Positions 1 through 6,308 of a stretch of 10,946 nt of DNA are shown piece after piece. The stretch spans positions 1 to 10,946 of the forward strand of contig CACXCK010000017.1 of assembly GCA_902766135.1 (NCBI GenBank), read 5' to 3'. Below the pieces are notes generated by a model. The model did not search any database and was not told the DNA's origin. It saw nothing but the letters and a program-made list of their open reading frames with translations. Within the stretch, counting starts at the first letter, position 1, and the number at the start of each line of letters is the position of its first letter. Made by a program: the position numbers and the translations under genes. Origin of the DNA: an uncultured Erysipelotrichaceae bacterium (lineage in GTDB: Bacteria > Bacillota_I > Bacilli_A > RF39 > UBA660).

Positions 1-918
1 ACATTTAAAATAATTAGTGACGGCGAGGAACTAAATGGTACAGTAAACTACGATAAGAATACTAAAACATATACAATTAAAACTGAAATTGAAGAATATA
101 AATATACTTTAAACATAACTAATGTTAACGAAAATAGTAATAAAATAGAATTAATCATGGACAATGGAGAATCAGTAAACAAGATCACTGTTGAGGCTCT
201 AATAAACAATAACAATAATGCTCTTGATAGTACTCTAAAGATTGGGTTAAATGTCACAAGTAAAGAAGTAAACTTTAATGCTGAATTGGCTCTTTCCAAT
301 AACATTAAAGTTGGTGCATCTATTCCTTCTATAGAAGGTAATGCCGTAAACCTTGAAGATGCAAGTGGTGAAGAATTTGCAGATATTGAAGAAAGAATTG
401 ATTCGGCTTTATCAAATTCATCATTAAGTGGACTATTGGATTATATGGAAAGTTTAAAAAATGAACTAATCACTCATGTAAAAAATGAATATGATTACGA
501 CGAAGATGATTATGAATACGAATATGATTATGACGAAGATGAAGAGTATGAATATACTAATCCAATAACTAAGGCTAGAATTGGTAATTTTAGAAATGAG
601 TTCTTAAGTTTACTAGAAGCAGGAGCATTGCAAGCTCAAATGGACGTGATGAATAATAATATAATGCCAAATGGTTTTAAATGCTACAACATTAATGTAA
701 ATGTTCCTGATGGCTTAAAAGGCCGTTGGGATAACAAAGATAACTTTGAGGGAAGTGTTCTTGTTAGCGTTACAGAAGATGAATATATAGAAGTAAGAGG
801 ATGGTTAAAAGGAGATAGATTTGCTATTAAAGATCAAGATCATAATCTTCGTAATTCTGACGTAACAGATATTGATAATAACTACGATTATTCCAATTGT
901 GGTGGATATAAAGGCTAA
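1..918 (+). CDS. C-terminal part of a probable surface-exposed protein, 5' end outside the window
   Basis: The frame is open from base 1, so the gene starts upstream; the ATG at 157 is internal. The 305 visible residues have three parts. Residues 1 to about 125 alternate hydrophobic and polar residues with many N, T and K, as in a beta-rich extracellular domain. Residues 126-185 are a helical stretch followed by 23 consecutive residues consisting only of D, E and Y (bases 487-555). The last 120 residues begin with an amphipathic helix (ARIGNFRNEFLSLLEAGALQ) followed by short beta-like strands and two cysteines (FKCYN and NCGGYKG), which could form a disulfide. That order, helix then small beta sheet, recalls the head of type IV pilin-like proteins, but no N-terminal methylation segment is visible here and the match is my inference. 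No membrane segment or LPXTG sorting motif is seen. The gene ends with TAA and is followed by a terminator at 1056. I do not recognise the family with confidence. Confidence 0.75.
   Translation, partial: TFKIISDGEELNGTVNYDKNTKTYTIKTEIEEYKYTLNITNVNENSNKIELIMDNGESVNKITVEALINNNNNALDSTLKIGLNVTSKEVNFNAELALSNNIKVGASIPSIEGNAVNLEDASGEEFADIEERIDSALSNSSLSGLLDYMESLKNELITHVKNEYDYDEDDYEYEYDYDEDEEYEYTNPITKARIGNFRNEFLSLLEAGALQAQMDVMNNNIMPNGFKCYNINVNVPDGLKGRWDNKDNFEGSVLVSVTEDEYIEVRGWLKGDRFAIKDQDHNLRNSDVTDIDNNYDYSNCGGYKG
487..555 (+). repeat. Low-complexity D/E/Y-only coding tract
   Basis: Twenty-three successive codons encode only Asp, Glu or Tyr, with recurring YEY, YDY and DED units built from GAT, GAA, TAT and TAC. 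It separates the beta-rich N-terminal part from the C-terminal domain and probably acts as an extended acidic linker. Codon-level repetition makes it prone to length change between strains. Confidence 0.9.
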
Positions 919-1025
919 CATTTAATTAAAAAACTATAGCATTTTAATTATTAATATGCTAATATATAACACGTAATATATATTTAAAGCGTGTACACAA
1001 GTATTAATTTATATTACAATTATAC

Positions 1026-1050
1026 ATTTTCTTGGTCAAAGCAAGAAAAT
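1026..1050 (+). other. Perfect 9-bp hairpin without a U tract, just before a terminator
   Basis: ATTTTCTTG (1026-1034) pairs perfectly with CAAGAAAAT (1042-1050) around the 7-base loop GTCAAAG. It is separated by only 5 bases from the terminator stem that starts at 1056. It has no T run of its own, so it is not an independent terminator. It could stabilise the mRNA 3' end or be part of a short RNA. The interval 919-1025 is AT-rich; besides an ACACG/CGTGT inverted pair (969-973 with 990-994) I see nothing in it. Confidence 0.6.
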
Positions 1051-1055
1051 TATCT

Positions 1056-1087
1056 AATAGTCCTTCACTAGAGAAGGACTATTTTTT
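1056..1087 (+). terminator. Intrinsic terminator after the surface-protein gene
   Basis: AATAGTCCTTC (1056-1066) pairs perfectly with GAAGGACTATT (1073-1083) around the loop ACTAGA, giving 11 bp, and runs into six Ts (1082-1087). It separates the upstream gene from cysS. It lacks any T-box sequence, so it reads as a true 3' end rather than a cysS attenuator. Confidence 0.88.
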
Positions 1088-1088
1088 C

Positions 1089-1117
1089 TTTATTTTAGTA
1101 TATTTTTAGTATATAAT
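1089..1117 (+). promoter_or_regulatory. Predicted promoter of cysS
   Basis: A perfect TATAAT lies at 1112-1117, with a weak TTTATT at -35 (1089-1094) and a 17-base spacer. No TGN extension is present. The predicted transcription start near 1124 leaves a leader of only about 15 bases before the start codon, so no riboswitch or T-box can precede cysS. Confidence 0.55.
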
Positions 1118-1139
1118 AAATACCAGAAAGGTGATGTTT

Positions 1140-2528
1140 ATGAAAATTTATAATACTTTAAGTCATAAAGTAGAAGAATTTATTCCACATGAAAAAAACA
1201 TTGTTAAGATGTATACATGTGGACCAACGGTATATAACTTCGCACACATTGGTAATTTGCGAACTTATATCTTTGAAGATATCCTAGAAAAAACATTAAG
1301 ATACCTAGGGTATGAGGTAACTCGATGTATGAACATCACTGATGTAGGCCATCTAACGAGTGATTCCGACTCTGGTGACGACAAGATGGTTTCTAGTGCT
1401 AAAAAAGAACATAAAAGTGTTTTAGATATTACTAGATTTTATACCGAAGCATTTAAGCGTGACACAGAAAAGTTAAATATTAAATGGCCTGATATCGTCT
1501 CTCCAGCTACTGAAAATATCGAAATGTATTTTAAAATGATTACTAAATTATTAGAAGATGGCTATGCATATCAAGCGGGAGGAAATATCTACTTTGATAC
1601 TTCTAAACTAAAAGACTATTATCAACTTACAAATCACAAAATAAATGAAATGGTTGTTGGTGTAAGAGAAGGTGTTGAAGAAGACGATAACAAAAAGAAT
1701 CAAGCTGATTTTGTTTTATGGTTTACTAAGTCAAAGTTTGATGATCAAGAACTTAAATGGGAAAGCCCTTGGGGTGTAGGATATCCTGGCTGGCATATAG
1801 AGTGTTCTGGTATCTCTATTTCTAACTTAGGCGAATACTTAGATATCCATTGTGGTGGAGTAGATAACATCTTCCCACATCACACCAACGAAATAGCCCA
1901 AAGTGAAGCTTACTTAGGTCATAAGTGGTGTAATTACTGGGTACATGGCGAACACTTAAATGTTGCAACAGGTAAAATGAGTAAGAGTGAAGGTAATTTT
2001 TTAACTCTAACCAGTATAATTGAAAAAGGATATGATCCACTAGCATATAGATATCTATGCTTAACCAGTCACTATCGTAAACAATTAGTGTTCAGTGATG
2101 AGATACTTGATAACGCAACTCAAAGCTATCAAAAACTAAAAAGTAGAGTATCATCTCTATCCAAAGAAGGCGAAATCTTAGCTGATAAGTATAATGAATT
2201 CGATAACAAGTTCAAAGAAGCTATTTCCGAAGACCTAAATACCGCAAATGCTTTGACTTTAGTGTACGAACTTCTAAAATCTGATACTAACGATCTAACT
2301 AAATACGAACTTATAAAATCATGGGATAAAGTATTATCTCTAGACCTTACAAAAGAAAAAGAAGTTGATTCCGATTTAATTAAATATATTGAAAGTAAAA
2401 TAGAAGAAAGAAATGAGGCAAAAGCAAATAAAGATTATACTTTATCAGATCAAATCAGAGATGAACTTCTATCAAAGGGAATTATTCTAAAAGACACTAG
2501 AGAAGGCACATCTTACGAAATAAAATAA
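1140..2528 (+). CDS. cysS: Cysteinyl-tRNA synthetase
   Basis: CysRS is a monomeric class I synthetase that joins cysteine to tRNA-Cys in the cytoplasm, using ATP. The 462 residues match the usual length of about 460. The class I signature is AHIGN (HIGN at 36-39, the normal CysRS form of HIGH), and KMSKS lies at 279-283. The four expected zinc ligands, which give cysteine selectivity, are C27 (MYTCGPTVYN), C222 (HIECSG), H247 and E251 (FPHHTNEIAQ). The C-terminal part from about 340 is the helical DALR-type and anticodon-binding region. An upstream GTG (1131) and ATG (1134) are in frame, but AAAGGTG at 1127-1133 sits 6 bases before ATG 1140, and the protein then starts MKIYNTL as CysRS proteins usually do. 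It has its own promoter and terminator and appears monocistronic. Nothing is truncated. Confidence 0.97.
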   Translation: MKIYNTLSHKVEEFIPHEKNIVKMYTCGPTVYNFAHIGNLRTYIFEDILEKTLRYLGYEVTRCMNITDVGHLTSDSDSGDDKMVSSAKKEHKSVLDITRFYTEAFKRDTEKLNIKWPDIVSPATENIEMYFKMITKLLEDGYAYQAGGNIYFDTSKLKDYYQLTNHKINEMVVGVREGVEEDDNKKNQADFVLWFTKSKFDDQELKWESPWGVGYPGWHIECSGISISNLGEYLDIHCGGVDNIFPHHTNEIAQSEAYLGHKWCNYWVHGEHLNVATGKMSKSEGNFLTLTSIIEKGYDPLAYRYLCLTSHYRKQLVFSDEILDNATQSYQKLKSRVSSLSKEGEILADKYNEFDNKFKEAISEDLNTANALTLVYELLKSDTNDLTKYELIKSWDKVLSLDLTKEKEVDSDLIKYIESKIEERNEAKANKDYTLSDQIRDELLSKGIILKDTREGTSYEIK

Positions 2529-2536
2529 TCATTTTT

Positions 2537-2565
2537 CAGAATAACAAACGTTATTCTGTTTTTTT
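2537..2565 (+). terminator. Intrinsic terminator of cysS
   Basis: CAGAATAAC (2537-2545) pairs perfectly with GTTATTCTG (2550-2558) around the loop AAAC, followed by seven Ts. It lies 9 bases past the cysS stop. The remaining bases to 2600 are plain AT-rich sequence. Confidence 0.93.
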
Positions 2566-2602
2566 ATAAATTTATTTATTTTTACTTTATTTTAATTTAC
2601 AA

Positions 2603-2631
2603 TTCTTTAATAATTTGATATGATATATTAT
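2603..2631 (+). promoter_or_regulatory. Predicted promoter of the coiled-coil operon
   Basis: The best core is an extended -10 box, TGATATATT (2621-2629); an overlapping alternative is TATTAT (2626-2631) with TTCTTT 17 bases upstream (2603-2608). The -35 match is weak under either reading. The start site would be near 2637, giving a leader of about 30 bases. Confidence 0.45.
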
Positions 2632-2664
2632 AGTTAGAAGAATAAAAAAGAGAGGTTGACACTC

Positions 2665-4656
2665 ATGAAAAAAGAAGTTATTGAAAAAATTGATTTACTA
2701 GTTGAAATGTCAGGAACAACAAACAAATACGAAACACTAAATGAAGAATTAAATGTTGTAGACAGTGAAATAGAATCAGAAAAAAACAAAATAAATGATT
2801 TAAAGAAAAAATTATCTTCTGATTTTAACTATACACGTTCTAATGAAAAAATTGTTGATGAAAACACCAAGATGGGTCTTGAAAATAGACGTGTAATCGC
2901 TAGTAAAGACTTAGAAGAAATAAAAGATTCAATAACAGAACTATCTAAAGAAGAAGAATCTTGTCATGAATCACTAACAGAAGTAGAAAATGAGTTAAAA
3001 CAATCTCGTCATTTTATTGAATCACTAGAATTAAAAATGAAAACCAATTCTTCTAATAAAGAATCATATAGATTCTATGAAACACTTCTAGATAAAAATC
3101 ATAATACAATTAAAGAAAAAGAAAACCTAAAAAAAGAAAAGCAACAAGAATATAATAGAGTTGTTAAAAAAATTGAAGATTTAGGTATTGAAAGAGACGA
3201 TTTGGAAAACCGTCTTAAAGATTTAGATAGTAAACTTGCCATCATTACTGAATCACTTATAAATCCTAAATCCTATATTGATCAAAAAAATCGTCAAAAA
3301 GATGAAAGATTATTAGAAAAATATAAAGAAGAATTAGATCGTCTTGAAACAAGAAGAATTGCTATTATTACAGATCCTGCCTACATTGGCCATGAAGCTC
3401 AAGAGTTATATTTAGAAAGCGATAAGACAAGCACCCTAGAAAAAATAAAAGAACTAGTTACAATAGTTAAAGCCAAAGACTACATGGATACGCCTCTAAG
3501 TGAGATTGCATCATTGTTAGAAAAAGCTACCAATAAAAGAGATGAATTTGCAAGTCAAATAAATAATAAAAGCTATGATGTTGGAGACAATTCGATTGTA
3601 ACCTTAAGAATAGAATATTTAAAAGAACAAAAGAAAAAGAAAGAAAAAGAAATCGAAGAGTTAAATGTAAAAATTAATAAGATTGATGATGAAGAAGTAA
3701 AAAATTTAGTAAGATACGTAGAAGATACAAGAAAATATAAAGAAGAACTAGCAAACGACATTGAAATATATAAAAATGTTTTAAATAAAGAAAACGATAA
3801 TAAGTCACCAAAGAAACAAGCAAGTCTTAAAGCTGCCTTACTAAAAAAACAAGAAGAGTATAGCTTAGTAGTAGAAATACTAAATAGTTTCGAAAATGAC
3901 TTGGAAAACAGAGTTATTGAGTCAAAAACACTTGAAGAGGATGGCATTGAAAAATTAAAAAAAGAAATTATTAAGTTAGATGAACAAATAAATAAGATTG
4001 AAAGAAAAGAAGCTTTAAATAATAATCCTAAAGATATTTTAAATATTGAAAAAGATCGTGAAATATTGAAATGTTTGGATGACGATGTTGAAGCTTTAAA
4101 ACATCGTCAAAAATATAGTGCTGGGGCATCTGAAATACTAGATCAAATTGAAGTTGCCATTGAAACACCAGAAGTGCTTGCTAAAACACCAGTAAAAGAA
4201 GAAAAAGTAGAAGATCTTAGAAGCGAATTTACAATTCCAAATGAATATCTTCCACCAGTAGATGAAATAGAAACAATTAATATTTTAGATGATATAAAAG
4301 AAGAGGAACCATCATTACCTACTCCCCCAATTGAAAATACTGAAAAAGAAGAAGTAAAAGTAGTACCTAATCGTTTTAAAGTAATAGACATGGAACTATT
4401 AGAAAGTAATGATGAAAAAGAAGAAGTAAAAAACGAAACATCTCCTATTGAAAACAATAACCAGCCACTTCCTGAAATAAATGATATTGAACCAAAAGAG
4501 TATGATCCATTCGCATCAGACGCTAATAATGTCATAGAACCAATCATCTTAAATAAAGATGAAGAAGAAAAAACAATGGATAATGATATCTTAATGCAAG
4601 ATGAATTCCAAGATACAGAATATATAAGTTTCAATGACTTACTGGAAGGTGATAAT
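2665..4656 (+). CDS. Large cytoplasmic coiled-coil protein with an acidic, proline-rich C-terminal tail; function unknown
   Basis: This 664-residue protein is not one I recognise. Residues about 5-225 and 295-490 are dense in K, E, L, I and N with heptad-like spacing (for example ELDRLETRR and EIEELNVKINKI), typical of long parallel coiled coils. Between them, about residues 235-290, is a less charged stretch (TDPAYIGHEAQELYLES and following) that may form a hinge or small domain. From about residue 497 the sequence becomes an acidic, Pro/Glu-rich, probably disordered tail ending in FNDLLEGDN. There is no signal peptide, membrane segment, Walker A motif or ABC signature, so it is not an SMC or RecN ATPase. 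A TTG at 2656 is in frame but directly abuts the AGAGAGG ribosome site (2649-2655); ATG 2665 is better placed at 9 bases. The stop TAA (4657-4659) overlaps the next start. A structural or scaffolding role is the plainest inference; any link to division or the chromosome would be a guess. Confidence 0.85.
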
Positions 4657-4658
4657 TA

Positions 4659-4910
4659 ATGAAGCTTCAAACAAACAGTATTATTACTTTGGATACTAGA
4701 GAAAGATATCTAGTATTAAATAAAGCAATATTAGATAATAAAGAATATTTCCTAGTTATGGGAATTGATGAAAACAATAATACTATTGCTTCAAAAGTAG
4801 CTATATTCGAAAGTGACTATAGTGAGCAAGATACCTACGTAATTAAAATCGAAGATAAAGAGAAAATTAGTATCATTATGAATGAACTAAAAAAGACGAT
4901 GCAAAAGTAA
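4659..4910 (+). CDS. Small protein of 83 residues, DUF1292-like by appearance
   Basis: The start ATG overlaps the last base of the upstream stop (TAATG), and GGAAGGTG at 4644-4651 provides a ribosome site 7 bases upstream, so the two genes are probably translationally coupled and their products made together. The protein is soluble, acidic to neutral, and reads as alternating beta strands (SIITLDTRERYLVLNKAI, KEYFLVMGIDENN, YVIKIEDKEK) ending in a short helix (IIMNELKKTM). This layout, with a central Lys-Glu-Tyr strand followed by a D-E-N turn and a terminal helix, resembles the DUF1292/YrzB family, whose function is unknown. I judge this by pattern only. No catalytic motif or metal site is seen. 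Its stop codon lies inside the terminator stem. Confidence 0.8.
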   Translation: MKLQTNSIITLDTRERYLVLNKAILDNKEYFLVMGIDENNNTIASKVAIFESDYSEQDTYVIKIEDKEKISIIMNELKKTMQK

Positions 4911-4937
4911 GGAAGCATATTCCTTGCTTTTATTATT
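4904..4937 (+). terminator. Intrinsic terminator of the coiled-coil operon, overlapping the stop codon
   Basis: AAAGTAAGGAA (4904-4914) pairs with TTCCTTGCTTT (4920-4930) around the loop GCATA, giving 11 bp with one G-U pair. A mixed T-rich tail (TTTTATTATT) follows. The TAA stop of the 83-residue gene (4908-4910) is in the 5' arm, so ribosomes reaching the stop would compete with folding. The 3' arm also carries the -35 box of the next gene. Confidence 0.75.
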
Positions 4938-4953
4938 ATGAAAATGGTATAAT
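4924..4953 (+). promoter_or_regulatory. Predicted promoter of the rubrerythrin gene
   Basis: The extended -10 box TGGTATAAT (4945-4953) is a perfect match to the TGN-TATAAT consensus. TTGCTT at 4924-4929 is a possible -35 box with an 18-base spacer, and the same hexamer is found before pheS. The start near 4960 leaves a leader of about 16 bases. No operator dyad of the PerR type is evident. Confidence 0.7.
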
Positions 4954-4975
4954 ACAAAGGAATGGAGGATTGTTT

Positions 4976-5515
4976 ATGGAATTAAAAGGAACAAAAACAG
5001 AAGAAAATTTAAAAAAAGCATTTGCCGGAGAATCTGAAGCTAGAAATAAGTATACATATTTTGCTTCTAAGGCTAAAAAGGATGGCTATGAACAAATAGC
5101 CTCAATATTTGAAGAAACAGCTAATAATGAAAAAGAACATGCTAAAATGTGGTTTAAATTATTAAATGGTGGAGAAATTCCAAGCACTAGTGAGAATCTA
5201 GCCGCAGCAGCAGATGGTGAAAACTATGAATGGACAGATATGTATGAAGAATTCGCCCGTGTAGCAGAAGAAGAAGGATTTAAAGATATAGCCTTTAAAT
5301 TCAGAAGTGTCGCTGCAATTGAACGTCATCATGAAGAAAGATATCGTAAATTACTTAAGAATATTGAAGATGAAGTAGTATTCTCTAAAGATGGCGATAA
5401 AATATGGATATGCCGCAACTGTGGTCATGTTGTTATCGGTTCGTCTGCTCCTAAAGTATGCCCAGTATGTAATCACCCACAAAGTTTCTTTGAATTAAAA
5501 GCAGAAAACTATTAG
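4976..5515 (+). CDS. rbr: Rubrerythrin
   Basis: Rubrerythrin is a cytoplasmic non-haem diiron protein of anaerobes that reduces hydrogen peroxide to water with electrons from rubredoxin or NAD(P)H-linked partners. The 179 residues contain a ferritin-like four-helix domain (1-135) and a C-terminal rubredoxin-like domain (140-179). Diiron ligands are visible as E19 (AGESEAR), E52 and H55 (NNEKEHA), glutamates in the EEFARVAEEE segment, and E116 and H119 (AAIERHHEE). The iron-sulfur-free Fe(Cys)4 site is C146/C149 (WICRNCGHV) and C162/C165 (VCPVCNHP). The ferritin-like and rubredoxin order is the classical one, not the reversed form. ATG 4976 follows GGAGG (4964-4968) by 7 bases; the TTG at 4970 is too close to the ribosome site. 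It is a single-gene unit with its own promoter and a terminator that includes its TAG stop, the only TAG stop in the window. Confidence 0.96.
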   Translation: MELKGTKTEENLKKAFAGESEARNKYTYFASKAKKDGYEQIASIFEETANNEKEHAKMWFKLLNGGEIPSTSENLAAAADGENYEWTDMYEEFARVAEEEGFKDIAFKFRSVAAIERHHEERYRKLLKNIEDEVVFSKDGDKIWICRNCGHVVIGSSAPKVCPVCNHPQSFFELKAENY

Positions 5516-5536
5516 GCGACATTATTCGCCTTTTTT
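5514..5536 (+). terminator. Intrinsic terminator of the rubrerythrin gene, overlapping its stop codon
   Basis: AGGCGA (5514-5519) pairs with TCGCCT (5526-5531) around a 6-base loop and runs into six Ts. The stem is short but GC-rich for this genome. The last two bases of the TAG stop form the start of the stem. Confidence 0.88.
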
Positions 5537-5542
5537 ATATGG

Positions 5543-5571
5543 TTTATTTTTGGTTATTTTTCTGTTATACT
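5543..5571 (+). promoter_or_regulatory. Predicted promoter of the small membrane protein gene
   Basis: The extended -10 box TGTTATACT (5563-5571) is preceded at 17 bases by TTTATT (5543-5548), the same weak -35 hexamer as in the cysS promoter. The start would be near 5578, only a few bases before the AGGTGAG ribosome site. Confidence 0.6.
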
Positions 5572-5591
5572 TAATAAGAATAGGTGAGAGT

Positions 5592-6029
5592 ATGAATAAA
5601 TATGAAAAATTAAGAACTATTGTCCTAATAGTTGGGGTCTTATTAGTAGTTTTTGTCATAATTGTTGGTGGCATCATTGTCATGCCTAAAAGATTAAAGA
5701 ACAATTTACCTAGCTGTAATGATATTCCTCTTTATACGACTAAAGTAGGCGAAGAAATACCATTTAAAAGTTTAGAAAATAATTATAAAACATGTACAGA
5801 TAACAATTTTTACTATCAAATAAATGGCTTTGCCAAAGATGATTTATACTTTAAAATATATGTTAACGTAATCAAAAAGAATAACAATCACTTTACTTCA
5901 CTAAATAATATCCATCTTGCCAATGAAGATAAAAAAATAGATGATGTTATCAAAGAAGGAACTAGATACTGTTACACATTTATTAAAAATAATGACCAAT
6001 ATATTCTAAAAAGTATTGAATTACAATAA
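5592..6029 (+). CDS. Small single-pass membrane-anchored protein, function unknown
   Basis: This 145-residue protein has one strong membrane segment at about residues 9-31 (TIVLIVGVLLVVFVIIVGG), with basic residues on both sides (KYEKLR before it, PKRLKNN after it), so orientation is not certain. There is no lipobox and no obvious signal peptidase site, so it is probably an anchored protein with residues 35-145 on one face of the membrane. The soluble part is beta-rich with three cysteines (C42, C68, C127), which would suit an outside location with one disulfide. I do not recognise the family. ATG 5592 is preceded by AGGTGAG (5582-5588); an in-frame ATG at 5550 precedes the promoter's -10 box and is unlikely. 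No terminator follows directly, so transcripts would run into the pheS T-box leader and probably end at its attenuator. Confidence 0.75.
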   Translation: MNKYEKLRTIVLIVGVLLVVFVIIVGGIIVMPKRLKNNLPSCNDIPLYTTKVGEEIPFKSLENNYKTCTDNNFYYQINGFAKDDLYFKIYVNVIKKNNNHFTSLNNIHLANEDKKIDDVIKEGTRYCYTFIKNNDQYILKSIELQ

Positions 6030-6034
6030 TTTGT

Positions 6035-6063
6035 TTGCTTAATCATTAAGAAAGTGTTAAAAT
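6035..6063 (+). promoter_or_regulatory. Predicted promoter of the pheS-pheT operon
   Basis: TTGCTT (6035-6040), a 17-base spacer and TAAAAT (6058-6063) with a TGT extension (6055-6057) form the core. The dyad CTTAATCATTAAG (6038-6050) lies in the spacer and overlaps the -35 box. Transcription would begin near 6070, giving a leader of about 240 bases that holds the T-box. Confidence 0.65.
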
Positions 6064-6069
6064 GTTCAT

Positions 6070-6293
6070 TAGAAAACGTTTGATTATGATTTAGTAGTTC
6101 TTTATAACTATTCATCAAAAGAGAACAATACATTAGCTGAAAGTATTGTTGAATAATAAAGATACGAATTTCACTCATAAGAGTTTTAATACGTCTTACT
6201 CGCGTTAAGAGTTAAAGAGCCTATTATTAGGAATTAAGGTGGTACCGCGGATAATGAGTGATTCGTCCTTTACAAGGAAGTCACTCATTTTTT
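6070..6293 (+). promoter_or_regulatory. T-box leader specific for tRNA-Phe, controlling pheS-pheT
   Basis: The T-box sequence AAGGTGGTACCGCGG lies at 6236-6250. Stem I is closed by TTATGA (6084-6089) with TCATAA (6175-6180). Just inside it are the AGTA motif (6093-6096) on the 5' side and the specifier TTC (6170-6172, followed by A) on the 3' side, placed as in known T-boxes. The distal part of stem I is AGAGAACAATAC...GTATTGTT (about 6119-6151) with GCTGAAAG in the loop. A small stem III, CCTA-TTAT-TAGG, lies at 6220-6231. AAGG of the T-box (6236-6239) can pair with CCTT (6267-6270) to form the antiterminator. The bulge TGGT would pair with an ACCA end, matching the A discriminator usual for tRNA-Phe. 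Uncharged tRNA-Phe should therefore allow readthrough into pheS. An adjacent TTT frame (6169-6171) also encodes Phe, so the amino acid assignment is safe either way. Confidence 0.93.
6254..6293 (+). terminator. T-box attenuator terminator
   Basis: ATGAGTGA (6254-6261) pairs with TCACTCAT (6281-6288), with a further inner TCCTT/AAGGA pairing above it, followed by six Ts (6288-6293). Its 5' arm contains CGTCCTT, which is also the partner of the T-box in the antiterminator, so the two structures exclude each other. It should be the default fold when tRNA-Phe is charged. Confidence 0.92.
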
Positions 6294-6308
6294 AATTTAG
6301 GAGGATAT

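Noticed and set aside
48..305. Minus-strand open frame of 85 codons that looks hydrophobic
   Set aside because: It lies opposite the Asn/Thr/Lys-rich frame that is open through base 1; complementing AAT/ACT-rich codons yields Leu/Ile/Val residues by default.
1056..1087. Possible attenuator or T-box for cysS
   Set aside because: There is no GGTGG-ACCGCG element or specifier loop, and the cysS promoter lies after the hairpin, so it ends the upstream transcript.
919..1139. CRISPR array, insertion sequence or attachment site in the gaps
   Set aside because: I saw no regularly spaced repeats, transposase frame, terminal inverted repeats with flanking duplications, or tRNA gene in any intergenic region of the window.
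2656..2661. Perfect TTGACA hexamer just before the coiled-coil start codon
   Set aside because: No -10 box is found 16-18 bases downstream and it falls between the ribosome site and the ATG, so it is a chance match.
3573..3947. Minus-strand open frame of 124 codons, rich in Ser, Phe and Leu
   Set aside because: It is the complement of the purine-rich coiled-coil coding strand (AAA, GAA, GAT), which gives stop-poor Ser/Phe-rich frames. It has no ribosome site or promoter and the + strand frame is clearly coding.
4143..4634. Minus-strand open frame of 163 codons, Ser-rich
   Set aside because: It is the shadow of the acidic Glu/Pro-rich tail of the coiled-coil protein. The low-complexity composition is explained by the + strand and no family is recognisable.
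2665..4656. SMC- or RecN-like chromosome protein
   Set aside because: The coiled-coil content is suggestive, but there is no Walker A at the N-terminus and no ABC signature or Walker B at the C-terminus.
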